From Bacteroidales bacterium (lineage in GTDB: Bacteria > Bacteroidota > Bacteroidia > Bacteroidales > Muribaculaceae): a DNA stretch of 14,823 bases. Made by a program: the position numbers and the translations under genes. The notes under the pieces are model-generated. The model was not told the DNA's origin, did not search any database, and worked only from the letters and a program-made list of their open reading frames with translations. The DNA lies in NCBI GenBank assembly GCA_019415705.1, contig DXYS01000024.1, positions 14,006 to 28,828 on the forward strand. Direction: 5' to 3'. This document shows, one piece after another, positions 8,108 through 14,823 of this stretch (positions are counted from its first letter, which is position 1; each line of letters begins with the position of its first letter).

Positions 8108-11086
8108 TTACTTTTTAAGACGGTTGTCAATCATCATAAAGATATCAGACTCTTTGCCGGGATAATTCTCGCGAAGGGCGTTAAGATACTCGCGTGCCTC
8201 GAAGTCCTTGCCGTCGGCCGCATAAATATCGCTCATGAGTATAAAGCCGCGGGCAAGCCAGTAAGCGTGGGGAGTGCCTGAGGCCGTGAGGGCCTCGACA
8301 GCACGGCGCGCCTCGTCGCGCTCACCGCCGTCGTAAAGACTCTGGGCGCGATAGTAGGCGCTCTTGGCTCCGTAGAGGTCGTCGGTGTTGGAGGCTATGG
8401 TCGCCCACTCCTCGCGTGCCTTGGCAGACTCTCCGCGGGCGTCAAGAGCGAGAGCATGTGAGAATACGGCCTCGTTCTTGTCCTCAGAGCCGAGGGTCGA
8501 CGATGCGAGCAGAGCCTCGGCTGCGCGGGCCACAGACTCATAGTCGCCGAGGTCACGCGAAGCTCTCATAATGCCGGCGCGGGCGCGGTTTAGATTCTTC
8601 GATGACGAAGCGCGCTGCTCCAGTGCGCGCCATGTGGCGATGGCCGGCTCGGTCTTGCCCTCGGCATACTCGGCCTCGGCCTTTACGACATAGGCGTTTT
8701 CGCTCAGGCCGTTGTCGGGATATTCGTTGACAAGACGCGTGGCGTAGCCGAGAGCGTCGGCCTTGGTCCCGCGGGTTGTGGCGTCGTCAAGAAGATATGC
8801 ATACGCCTGCGGACGGTATGCCCCGTCGGGATGCTGCTCGAGATAGCGCTGCAGACGCGTAGCGCTGTTGTCGTTGAGCCATATCTTTTCAGCGGCCTCG
8901 AAGGCGAGACGGTCGACCTCCGAAACATCGGTACGCGGAGCTCCGGGCACGGAGTTGATGAAGGCCACATAGTCGTCAAGCGTACCGTCTTCGGCCGAGA
9001 TGCGCTTGAGCTGCTCAGAAGCCTCGCGGGCCTCGTCGCTGGTCGGATAGAGGCGGATAATGTCGCGGTAAGACTCGATGGCCTCGACACGCTCCTTGTT
9101 GTTGAGCAGCGTCAGAGCGAGTTCGAGGTAGCCCTGACGGCCCTGAGCCGTGTTGGGATACTCGCTGACAAGGCGGCGGTAGGTTTCGATGGCCGAGCGG
9201 TTGTCGCCGAGCTGGATATAACTTGCTGTCATCTCGAGCATTGCGTCGGCGAGCAGTGTCGACTGCGGGAACTCGGCAGGCAGACGGCGCAGATCGGCAA
9301 TCTTACCCTTGTGGTCACGCGCGTAGCCTTTCATGACAGCCTTCTGGAATAGTGCATAGTCGCCCGAGGCCGGATTGGTCTCGTAGGCACGGTCATAGGC
9401 AGCAGCTGCATCGCCGAAATCAGAACGGTAATATGCGGCATCGCCGATACGGTTATAGGCATCGGCCACGACTGCTTTCGACAGACGTCCGGGTGTCTTG
9501 GTCACTTTCTCGAAGGCTTTGGCCGCATTGTCATAATCTTTTTGGGCAAAAAGCGCGTAACCGAGGTCATAGTTGCCGAGACTCAGATTGGCATTGTCGC
9601 GGCGCGCCGAGCGCAGGAAGGCGTTGGCAGCCTGCTCAGCGCCCTTGTACTCGCCGGTCTTGTATAAAGCCTCGCTCAGCAAAAGTTTGACCTCCCCGGC
9701 CAAACTGCTGTTATAGCGGGCCAGACCGTCGGCCTCGTCGAGATAGACTCGGGCGGTGCGGGCATTGTCAGATGCAAGCGCCGAGGCGCCGAGGTTATAG
9801 AGCACCTGCTGTTTGGCGGCCACCACCTTGTCGCTCGGACGGCGCATGCGATTGATGCTCTCCAAAGCGCTCTCATAATTGTGGTCGGTCATATAACCGG
9901 TGACGATATACTCCTGCACATCAGGCGCATAGCGACTATCAGGATAGCGACGGAGGAACTCCTCAAACGTCGCAACCGAGCTGCCGAAGGGTATCGTGGC
10001 GCCGTCAAAGCGTGTTACGGCGTAATTGTAGTAGGCGGCCTCCTGCACGGAGGGGTCGAAGTTCATGCGCAGTGCCTTGTCGAAAGCGAGGATTGCGGCA
10101 TCCTTGTCGCCTTTTTTCGCAAGAGCCTGACCGACATAGAGATAGGCACTCTGGGCCATGGCGTCGTCACCTTCGGTGACAGGGCGCAGACTTGTGACGG
10201 CGGCGTCATAGTCGCCTCCGTTATACTCGCTGAGTCCGAGGATATAAAGCGTCGGACGCTCGGGCGTCTCGACAGCTTTGACATAACGGCGCAGATACGG
10301 GATGGCCTCGGCGCCCTGCCCCAGATGATAGAGCGACTCGCCGGCCACGCGGTTTGCCTCGGCTACGAAGCCGGGAGCGATGCCGTTGCGGCGCAGCAGA
10401 GCGCGGGCAGTGGTCAGCGCGCGGTTATAATTACCGTCTAAATAATATATCTGTGACAGATAATAATCGGCCATGTCGCCGGGGGCTATCGAAGTGTTGA
10501 CCTCCGAGAAAAGCCGTTCGGCGGTCTTGAAGTCACGGCGTGCATAAGCGATATACGCCTTGTAAAACCGAGCGGCATTGCCATAGCGGCGCGTAGACTG
10601 CAGGCGGTCAAAGAGCGGCTCTGCCTTATCAAATTCGGCTAAACGCACGTAGCAGTAGGCCAGACGATAGTCCAATTCTTCTGCCAAAGGCGCCGTGAGA
10701 GCATTGCGGTCGATATGCTGATAAGCCTTGAGGGCGTCGGCGGCGTTTGACTCATAGATACAGTCGGCTAAACGCAGCAGGGCCTCAGAGCGATGCAGCG
10801 AGTAAGGATACATCGACAGGAAGGCAACGAAATGTGACTGCGAGGCAGCGCCTGACGCACCGTAATTGGCCTTGCAGAGCAGCCAGTCGGCCTCCTCACG
10901 CTCGGTTTCGGTGAGCGACGAACGGTCGAGATGACTGAGCTGGTCTATGCAGCCGTTATAATTGCGCTCGGCATACATCTGCCGCCCGCGGGTCATATAA
11001 CCGTCAGGCAGAGGTGAGTTAATTTGGGCCGACAGCGGCATCAAAGTCGCGCCGGCAAGCAATAACAGTATATTACGCTTGTTCAT
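8108..11086 (-). CDS. Large periplasmic tetratricopeptide-repeat protein
   Basis: This 992-residue protein has a signal peptide (hydrophobic LLLLAGATLM core, SA before Gln21) and no lipobox or later membrane segment, so it should be periplasmic. Almost the whole mature protein consists of TPR-like helical pairs of about 34-36 residues. Examples are the repeats around YDNAAKAFEKV, FGDAAAAYDRAYETNP and NRSAIETYRRLVSEYPNT. The Y-P-x-S/T/D motif that recurs at the ends of helices resembles YbgF/CpoB- and outer-membrane-assembly-type TPR proteins. Such solenoids are protein-binding scaffolds, and the natural partner is the barrel encoded 5 bp downstream. It is the first gene of the proposed operon and has a good -7 box 38 bp upstream. 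It could be a remote relative of gliding/T9SS TPR proteins such as SprE/PorW, but it lacks their lipoprotein signal, so I do not assign that role. Confidence 0.85.
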   Translation of the reverse strand: MNKRNILLLLAGATLMPLSAQINSPLPDGYMTRGRQMYAERNYNGCIDQLSHLDRSSLTETEREEADWLLCKANYGASGAASQSHFVAFLSMYPYSLHRSEALLRLADCIYESNAADALKAYQHIDRNALTAPLAEELDYRLAYCYVRLAEFDKAEPLFDRLQSTRRYGNAARFYKAYIAYARRDFKTAERLFSEVNTSIAPGDMADYYLSQIYYLDGNYNRALTTARALLRRNGIAPGFVAEANRVAGESLYHLGQGAEAIPYLRRYVKAVETPERPTLYILGLSEYNGGDYDAAVTSLRPVTEGDDAMAQSAYLYVGQALAKKGDKDAAILAFDKALRMNFDPSVQEAAYYNYAVTRFDGATIPFGSSVATFEEFLRRYPDSRYAPDVQEYIVTGYMTDHNYESALESINRMRRPSDKVVAAKQQVLYNLGASALASDNARTARVYLDEADGLARYNSSLAGEVKLLLSEALYKTGEYKGAEQAANAFLRSARRDNANLSLGNYDLGYALFAQKDYDNAAKAFEKVTKTPGRLSKAVVADAYNRIGDAAYYRSDFGDAAAAYDRAYETNPASGDYALFQKAVMKGYARDHKGKIADLRRLPAEFPQSTLLADAMLEMTASYIQLGDNRSAIETYRRLVSEYPNTAQGRQGYLELALTLLNNKERVEAIESYRDIIRLYPTSDEAREASEQLKRISAEDGTLDDYVAFINSVPGAPRTDVSEVDRLAFEAAEKIWLNDNSATRLQRYLEQHPDGAYRPQAYAYLLDDATTRGTKADALGYATRLVNEYPDNGLSENAYVVKAEAEYAEGKTEPAIATWRALEQRASSSKNLNRARAGIMRASRDLGDYESVARAAEALLASSTLGSEDKNEAVFSHALALDARGESAKAREEWATIASNTDDLYGAKSAYYRAQSLYDGGERDEARRAVEALTASGTPHAYWLARGFILMSDIYAADGKDFEAREYLNALRENYPGKESDIFMMIDNRLKK

Positions 11087-11123
11087 AATCCCGTAAGTGA
11101 TGGATTTGCATTTGAAATTTCCA

Positions 11124-11154
11124 CAAAGATACGAATAAGTGAGTGTAAAGGAAA
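11124..11154 (-). promoter_or_regulatory. Promoter of the TPR-barrel-NTPase operon
   Basis: On the minus strand TATCTTTG (11124-11131) is a perfect Bacteroidota -7 box. Nineteen bases further upstream, TTTC (11151-11154) matches the -33 element TTTG at three of four positions. Transcription would start near 11118, leaving a leader of about 30 nt before the ATG at 11086. No other promoter is apparent in the 5-bp and 35-bp gaps inside the operon. Confidence 0.6.
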
Positions 11155-11168
11155 ATTTATTTTCCTTT
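11147..11168. repeat. Perfect palindrome overlapping the operon -33 element
   Basis: AAAGGAAAA (11147-11155) and TTTTCCTTT (11160-11168) are a perfect 9-bp inverted repeat around a 4-nt centre. The left arm overlaps the -33 element of the TPR operon promoter, the place where a repressor or activator would bind. It could also form an A/U-rich hairpin in read-through RNA from araC, but no T tract follows, so an operator is the more likely reading. Confidence 0.4.
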
Positions 11169-11183
11169 GCCGAACGTGAGTAT

Positions 11184-11203
11184 CTTGGGCAAAGCCAAAG
11201 ATA
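11184..11203 (-). promoter_or_regulatory. Second TAnnTTTG box and imperfect hairpin downstream of araC
   Basis: On the minus strand TATCTTTG (11196-11203) is another perfect -7 sequence but has no TTTG at the right distance upstream. It overlaps an imperfect inverted repeat, CTTGGGC (11184-11190) with GCCAAAG (11194-11200), 7 bp with one mismatch. It may be a minor upstream promoter for the TPR operon or part of the araC terminator. Neither reading is secure. Confidence 0.25.
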
Positions 11204-11269
11204 ATAATAACGAAAAAAGTCTTTATCTAAAACTTACACTTAGTTTGTAAAAATTGAGCACCGAGGCTT

Positions 11270-12181
11270 TTACGACTTCTGGAACTCGGTCGGCGACATG
11301 CCGGTGAGGTGCTTGAAATATTTGCCGAACGATGACTGGTTGGAGAAATTCAGCGCATAGGCGACCTGCTGCACGTTTTTGCCCGAGAATCTGAGCAGAT
11401 TTTTTGCCTCCATCAGCACAAATTCGTCAATCCAGCGTGCGGCCGACTTGCCGGTCATCTCCTTGACAAGCAGCGACAGATATTTCGGCGAGATAAACAG
11501 TTTGTCTGCGTAAAACGATACCGAACGCTCGGTCGTGTAATGGACGTGTACGAGTTTCATGAAATCGTGCACATAAGCCGTGCGGCCGGCGCGGGCACGG
11601 CCGGCGCCCTCAATGTTGAGATGGCGGTAACGCATCTCGACGACCTGATAGAACAAGGCGGCAAGAAGGCTTGCGGCAATATTACTTTCGAGTCGGGGAT
11701 TAGTCTTGGAACGGGCATTGATATCAAGCAGGTCAAAGTATTTTATCAGCAGGTCACTCTCGTCTTTTGTCATGTCCTGCGCAGGCGACACCTTGTCAAC
11801 AAAGCGGGGAGAAACGATAGCGGCCATGTTGACATTGACAGTCTGCATGAATTCTGTCGTGGCATAGAAAACGTAAGCCTCGACATTACTGAGGTCTACC
11901 GACAGAAATTTACCCATCGTGCCCGGACTCATTACTGCAAAAGAGTTCGGCCCGAGTGTATATTCTTTAAGATTAAGCTCTACACTGATACGTCCGTCGA
12001 GGACAAGCAGCATCAACAGTCCGTCGAACTTGAAGACGGAGCCGTCACCGACACGATTGGGCGTTTTGGCAAGCGTCTTTATATGTGCTATAAGATAGTT
12101 GCGGTCAAAGCAGCTGAATGAAGAAGAGATGTCGCGCAGTGACTCAAAATAATCAAACTGCAACTTTCGTTCTGTTGACAT
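11270..12181 (-). CDS. AraC-family transcriptional regulator
   Basis: This 303-residue protein is a usual length for the family. Residues about 45-115 form an N-terminal cupin-like sensing domain (GDGSVFKFDGLLMLLVLDGR, then YTLGPNSFAVMSPG). Residues about 205-303 form the two-part helix-turn-helix DNA-binding domain. Its first helix pair includes YADKLFISPKYLSLLVKEMTG at about 224-244 and its second includes VQQVAYALNFSNQSSFGKYF at 270-289, ending in the family signature FGKYFKHLTGMSPTEFQ. It has its own promoter and lies between the RluA-family gene and the TPR operon, all on the minus strand. The ligand and targets are unknown; self-regulation and control of the adjacent TPR operon are possibilities suggested only by position. 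The ATG at 12181 puts the leader at about 33 nt. Confidence 0.92.
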   Translation of the reverse strand: MSTERKLQFDYFESLRDISSSFSCFDRNYLIAHIKTLAKTPNRVGDGSVFKFDGLLMLLVLDGRISVELNLKEYTLGPNSFAVMSPGTMGKFLSVDLSNVEAYVFYATTEFMQTVNVNMAAIVSPRFVDKVSPAQDMTKDESDLLIKYFDLLDINARSKTNPRLESNIAASLLAALFYQVVEMRYRHLNIEGAGRARAGRTAYVHDFMKLVHVHYTTERSVSFYADKLFISPKYLSLLVKEMTGKSAARWIDEFVLMEAKNLLRFSGKNVQQVAYALNFSNQSSFGKYFKHLTGMSPTEFQKS

Positions 12182-12220
12182 TTAGTGATGATATGCTGGC
12201 AAGATGTGGTATTCGTTCAA

Positions 12221-12252
12221 CAAATCTACACTTAATGTTTTTCTAAACCAAA
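12221..12252 (-). promoter_or_regulatory. Promoter of the araC-family gene
   Basis: On the minus strand TTTG (12249-12252), a 20-bp spacer and TAGATTTG (12221-12228) match both elements of the Bacteroidota sigma-ABfr promoter exactly, 39 bp upstream of the ATG at 12181. This is the best promoter in the window, and it shows that the regulator can be transcribed independently of the upstream topA operon. Confidence 0.75.
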
Positions 12253-12260
12253 TATATTTG
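12249..12260. repeat. Palindrome at the -33 element of the araC promoter
   Basis: CAAATATATTTG is a perfect 12-bp palindrome whose left half is the -33 element itself. An additional ATTTGG at 12263-12268 mirrors CCAAAT at 12248-12253. It is a candidate operator for control of the regulator, though A/T-rich DNA produces such palindromes by chance. Confidence 0.3.
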
Positions 12261-12293
12261 AGATTTGGCGACAATTTGACGTGTTTTTTTATC

Positions 12294-13217
12294 TTATTTC
12301 ACCATTTTGGCGAATGGAGCGGGCACCTGAGTGGTGAAAAACATGTCTTGGCGAGTCACCGGATGGACAAAACGGAGTGTCATGGCATGCAACGCCAGAC
12401 GATGTATAGGCGACGTTTTGGCGCCGTATTTGCGGTCGCCGGCGATAGGATAACCGAGGTCGCTCAGATGGACGCGTATCTGATTCTTGCGGCCGGTCTC
12501 CAACTGCAGCTCGACAAGCGTATAGCCGTTGGCCGAGCGCAGCGTGCGGTAGCGGGTGACGGCGAGTTTGCCTTCGTCGGGGTTGTCTGTCGAATAGACG
12601 ACGTGCTCCGAGTTTTCGGCCAAGTAGCTGCGGCGCTCGCCCTCGGCCGGGTCAAGCTTGCCCTCAACAACGGCCACATAACGTCGCTCGAGCACCATAT
12701 TGTTCCAGTTGTGCTGCATGGCCTCCTTGGCCTGCTGTGTGCGGGCAAACATCATCAGACCTGAGGTATGCTGGTCGAGACGGTGTATGATAAAAATCTT
12801 GTTTGACGGGTCGAGGCGCTTGACATAGTCGCGCAGCATGGCGTAGGCCGTCTCCTTCTTCTGTCGGTCAGTGCCGACTGACAGCAGGCCGTAGCCCTTG
12901 TTGACGACGATGATGTCGTCGTCTTCGTAGACAATCTGCAGACGCGGGCTGCGCAGGGTCTGGAACTCGCGCGAGGTGTTGACGCGCACGCTGTCGCCGG
13001 CCTTGAGAACGAGGTCAAACTGACGTGTAACCTCGCCGTTGACCATCACCTGATTGTGTTTGAGATAGTCTTTGACGGTTGTGCGCTTGCGGTCAGACAT
13101 GGCCTTGAAGAGATACTCCAGCAGAGGCATATCGCCGTCGGCGGTAAAGTCTAAGATGACGTCGGGACGGAATGGCGCGCGCTCGGCGCCGGGTTTTCTT
13201 GACAACTGACGCGGCAT
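12294..13217 (-). CDS. RluA-family RNA pseudouridine synthase
   Basis: This 307-residue protein converts specific uridines in RNA, usually 23S rRNA, to pseudouridine. Residues about 30-80 form an S4 RNA-binding domain (DYLKHNQVMVNGEV at 50-63). The catalytic domain follows, with IHRLDQHTSGLMMFAR at 144-159, where Asp148 in H-R-L-D is the catalytic aspartate, and ETGRKNQIRVHLSDLGYPI at 240-258, the second family motif. The closing RLALHAMTLRFVHPVT segment is also characteristic. I cannot tell RluC, RluD and other subfamilies apart from sequence alone, so I give no symbol. The ATG at 13217 lies 5 bp after the topA stop, so the two genes are probably co-transcribed. Confidence 0.93.
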   Translation of the reverse strand: MPRQLSRKPGAERAPFRPDVILDFTADGDMPLLEYLFKAMSDRKRTTVKDYLKHNQVMVNGEVTRQFDLVLKAGDSVRVNTSREFQTLRSPRLQIVYEDDDIIVVNKGYGLLSVGTDRQKKETAYAMLRDYVKRLDPSNKIFIIHRLDQHTSGLMMFARTQQAKEAMQHNWNNMVLERRYVAVVEGKLDPAEGERRSYLAENSEHVVYSTDNPDEGKLAVTRYRTLRSANGYTLVELQLETGRKNQIRVHLSDLGYPIAGDRKYGAKTSPIHRLALHAMTLRFVHPVTRQDMFFTTQVPAPFAKMVK

Positions 13218-13222
13218 AAGGC

Positions 13223-14823
13223 TTATTTGCTTTTTTTGGCACGCGTCGATGCGGCGCGGGTGCGTTTGGGTTTGCTATCCTGAGAGGCTACAATCGCGAG
13301 AGCCTCGTCGGCGGTGAGCGACGCCGGCTCGGTGACAGTCTTGGGCAGTTTGTAGTTCTCGCCTTTATAGGCTATATAGACGCCGTAGCGGCCGTTTAAT
13401 ATCTTGAGTTCGGGCTCGTTGTCAAACTCCTTGACAACTTTGCGGGCGTCGGCCGCACGTTTCTCGTTGATAAGCGTGATGGCCTCATCGAGTGTGACTG
13501 CGGCCGGGGCCATGGTCTTGGGGATAGAGTAATATTTACTCTGATGGCGCACATAAGGACCGAAGCGGCCTATGCCGACACTGACATCGGCGCCTTCATA
13601 CTCGCCGAGAACGCGCGGGAAGTCGAACAGTCGCAGGGCCTCGTCGAGCGTGATGGTCGACACAGACTGACCCTTGAGGAGCGACGCAAACTGAGGCTTC
13701 TCCTCGCCTTCGCCTGTGCCGATCTGTACCAACGGGCCGAAACGGCCGATTTTAACCGACACGGGGCGCCCGGTCTTGGGGTCGGTGCCGAGCATACGCT
13801 CACCGACCTTATGTTCGAGCTTGACGTTCAGCGCCTTGTCTACCTCGGGATGGAACATGTCATAGAACGTGCGCATCTCATTGGTCCACGGGAGTTTACC
13901 CTCGGCAATTTCGTCAAACTTCTCCTCTACGCGGGCGGTGAAGTTATAGTCGAGGATGTCCGGGAAATATTCTGTCAGGAAACTGTTGACGACAACACCG
14001 ATATCGGTAGGCATCAGCTTACCTTTTTCGGAGCCGACAGTCTCGGTCTTTTTGCGTGCGGTTATTTTGCCGCCGGCGAGCGTCAGTGTGTCAAATGTAC
14101 GTGTGACACCCTCTTTCTCGCCTTTCTCGACGTATTCGCGCTGCTGTATGGTCGAGATTGTGGGCGCATAAGTCGACGGACGGCCTATGCCTAACTCCTC
14201 CATCTTCTTGACGAGCGACGCCTCGGTGTAGCGCGCGGGCTGCTGGGTGAAACGCTCGGTGGCGGTGATTTCGGTAACGCTCAGGCGTTCACCTTCGCTG
14301 ACCTTGGGCAGTGTCAGTTCGCCCTCCTCGGCCTCCTCATCGTCACGGCTCTCTATGTAGACACGCAGAAAACCGTCAAACTTGATGGTCTCGCCGTTGG
14401 CCGTGAAATGCTCGCTGCGGGTCGACGGCTTGATATCGATAGTGGTTTTCTCGACTTCGGCATCTGACATCTGCGAGGCGACGGTGCGTTTCCAAATCAG
14501 TGCATAGAGACGCTTCTCCTGAGCGGTGCCTTCGATTGTCGCATTGCTGACATAGGTCGGGCGGATGGCCTCATGGGCCTCCTGCGCGCCTTTTGACGAT
14601 GTGTGATAACGACGCACGTGGAGATAACGCTCACCTATATTGTTCTTGATTTCGTCTGAGATTGCAGCGATAGCCTCGTTTGAGAGGTTGACCGAGTCAG
14701 TACGCATATAGGTGATATGTCCGGCCTCATAAAGCCGCTGCGCTACCATCATGGTCTGTGAAACGGTGAATCCGAGTTTGCGCGACGCCTCCTGCTGCAG
14801 AGTCGAGGTTGTGAACGGAGGCG
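13223..14823 (-). CDS. topA: DNA topoisomerase I (partial, N-terminus off the right edge)
   Basis: About 533 C-terminal residues of a type IA topoisomerase, which relaxes negative supercoils by cutting one strand through a tyrosine link. The frame stays open upstream of the first internal ATG (14752) to the window edge, encoding PPFTTSTLQQEASRKLGF, so the gene is cut by the window, not broken. The active-site segment ITYMRTDSVN follows; the Tyr corresponds to Tyr319 of E. coli TopA. The GIGRPSTYAPTI segment is also conserved. The C-terminus has no tetracysteine zinc fingers. It has glycine-rich topoisomerase C-terminal repeats instead (around IGRFGPLVQIGTG, IGRFGPYVRHQ and LNGRYGVYIAYKG), then a Lys/Arg-rich tail likely to bind DNA. 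The Toprim domain lies outside the window. The gene heads a topA-RluA pair. Confidence 0.96.
   Translation of the reverse strand, partial: PPFTTSTLQQEASRKLGFTVSQTMMVAQRLYEAGHITYMRTDSVNLSNEAIAAISDEIKNNIGERYLHVRRYHTSSKGAQEAHEAIRPTYVSNATIEGTAQEKRLYALIWKRTVASQMSDAEVEKTTIDIKPSTRSEHFTANGETIKFDGFLRVYIESRDDEEAEEGELTLPKVSEGERLSVTEITATERFTQQPARYTEASLVKKMEELGIGRPSTYAPTISTIQQREYVEKGEKEGVTRTFDTLTLAGGKITARKKTETVGSEKGKLMPTDIGVVVNSFLTEYFPDILDYNFTARVEEKFDEIAEGKLPWTNEMRTFYDMFHPEVDKALNVKLEHKVGERMLGTDPKTGRPVSVKIGRFGPLVQIGTGEGEEKPQFASLLKGQSVSTITLDEALRLFDFPRVLGEYEGADVSVGIGRFGPYVRHQSKYYSIPKTMAPAAVTLDEAITLINEKRAADARKVVKEFDNEPELKILNGRYGVYIAYKGENYKLPKTVTEPASLTADEALAIVASQDSKPKRTRAASTRAKKSK

Noticed and set aside
8108..11086. 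Assignment of the TPR protein as gliding/T9SS factor SprE or PorW
   Set aside because: Those are lipoproteins; this protein has a signal peptidase I-type signal without a lipobox, and no other T9SS gene is nearby.
11233..11250. TACACTTA shared between the araC downstream region (11235-11242) and the araC promoter (12227-12234), and a TTACA/TGTAA inverted repeat, as possible AraC binding sites
   Set aside because: An eight-base match between two A/T-rich regions of this size is expected by chance about once. No third convincing copy exists.
11251..11272. GC-containing stretch followed by ATTTTT just after the araC stop as an intrinsic terminator
   Set aside because: The inverted repeat is only about 3 bp, too weak to support a terminator call.
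14752..14754. The ATG at 14752 as the start of a short topoisomerase
   Set aside because: The frame continues upstream to the window edge with conserved TopA sequence, so this is an internal methionine.

Overview
The window looks like chromosomal DNA from a member of the Bacteroidales, possibly Muribaculaceae or a relative. Three things point there: promoters match the Bacteroidota pattern (TTTG, about 20 bp, then TAnnTTTG); start codons mostly lack a Shine-Dalgarno sequence and have A/T-rich leaders; and the protein families are typical, including a DUF4369-type lipoprotein with an acidic patch after the lipid cysteine and a TopA ending in glycine-rich repeats and a basic tail. The family placement is inference; no rRNA gene is present.

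Layout from left to right. (1) 1-728, minus: the first part of a surface-type lipoprotein, cut by the window edge just where a thioredoxin-like domain appears to begin. (2) 924-1757, plus: an outer membrane phospholipase A (pldA) with its catalytic residues intact, convergent with the next gene. A 9-bp hairpin covering both stop codons is the probable shared terminator. (3) 1789-11086, minus: a probable three-gene operon, transcribed right to left as a 992-residue periplasmic TPR protein, then a 580-residue outer membrane beta-barrel (5-bp gap), then a 1511-residue STAND-type NTPase (35-bp gap). The NTPase has an N-terminal DUF4062 domain, a NACHT/AAA-like core, a probable beta-propeller and a C-terminal four-cysteine zinc ribbon. 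(4) 11270-12181, minus: an AraC-family regulator with its own good promoter. (5) 12294-14823, minus: an RluA-family pseudouridine synthase directly behind topA, whose 5' end lies outside the window.

Most of the window is housekeeping or envelope biology. The unusual element is the DUF4062-NTPase-propeller-zinc ribbon protein. Its architecture is that of NLR-like receptors, including animal TEP1/NWD1-type proteins and bacterial anti-phage STAND proteins, but it sits at the end of an envelope operon rather than in a recognisable defence island. The TPR and barrel proteins plausibly work together at the cell envelope. Whether the NTPase works with them or merely shares their transcript cannot be told from sequence alone. 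The AraC regulator upstream may control the operon, but nothing here proves it. I saw no tRNA, rRNA, CRISPR array, insertion sequence or integration site, and no gene-free stretch longer than 300 bases.
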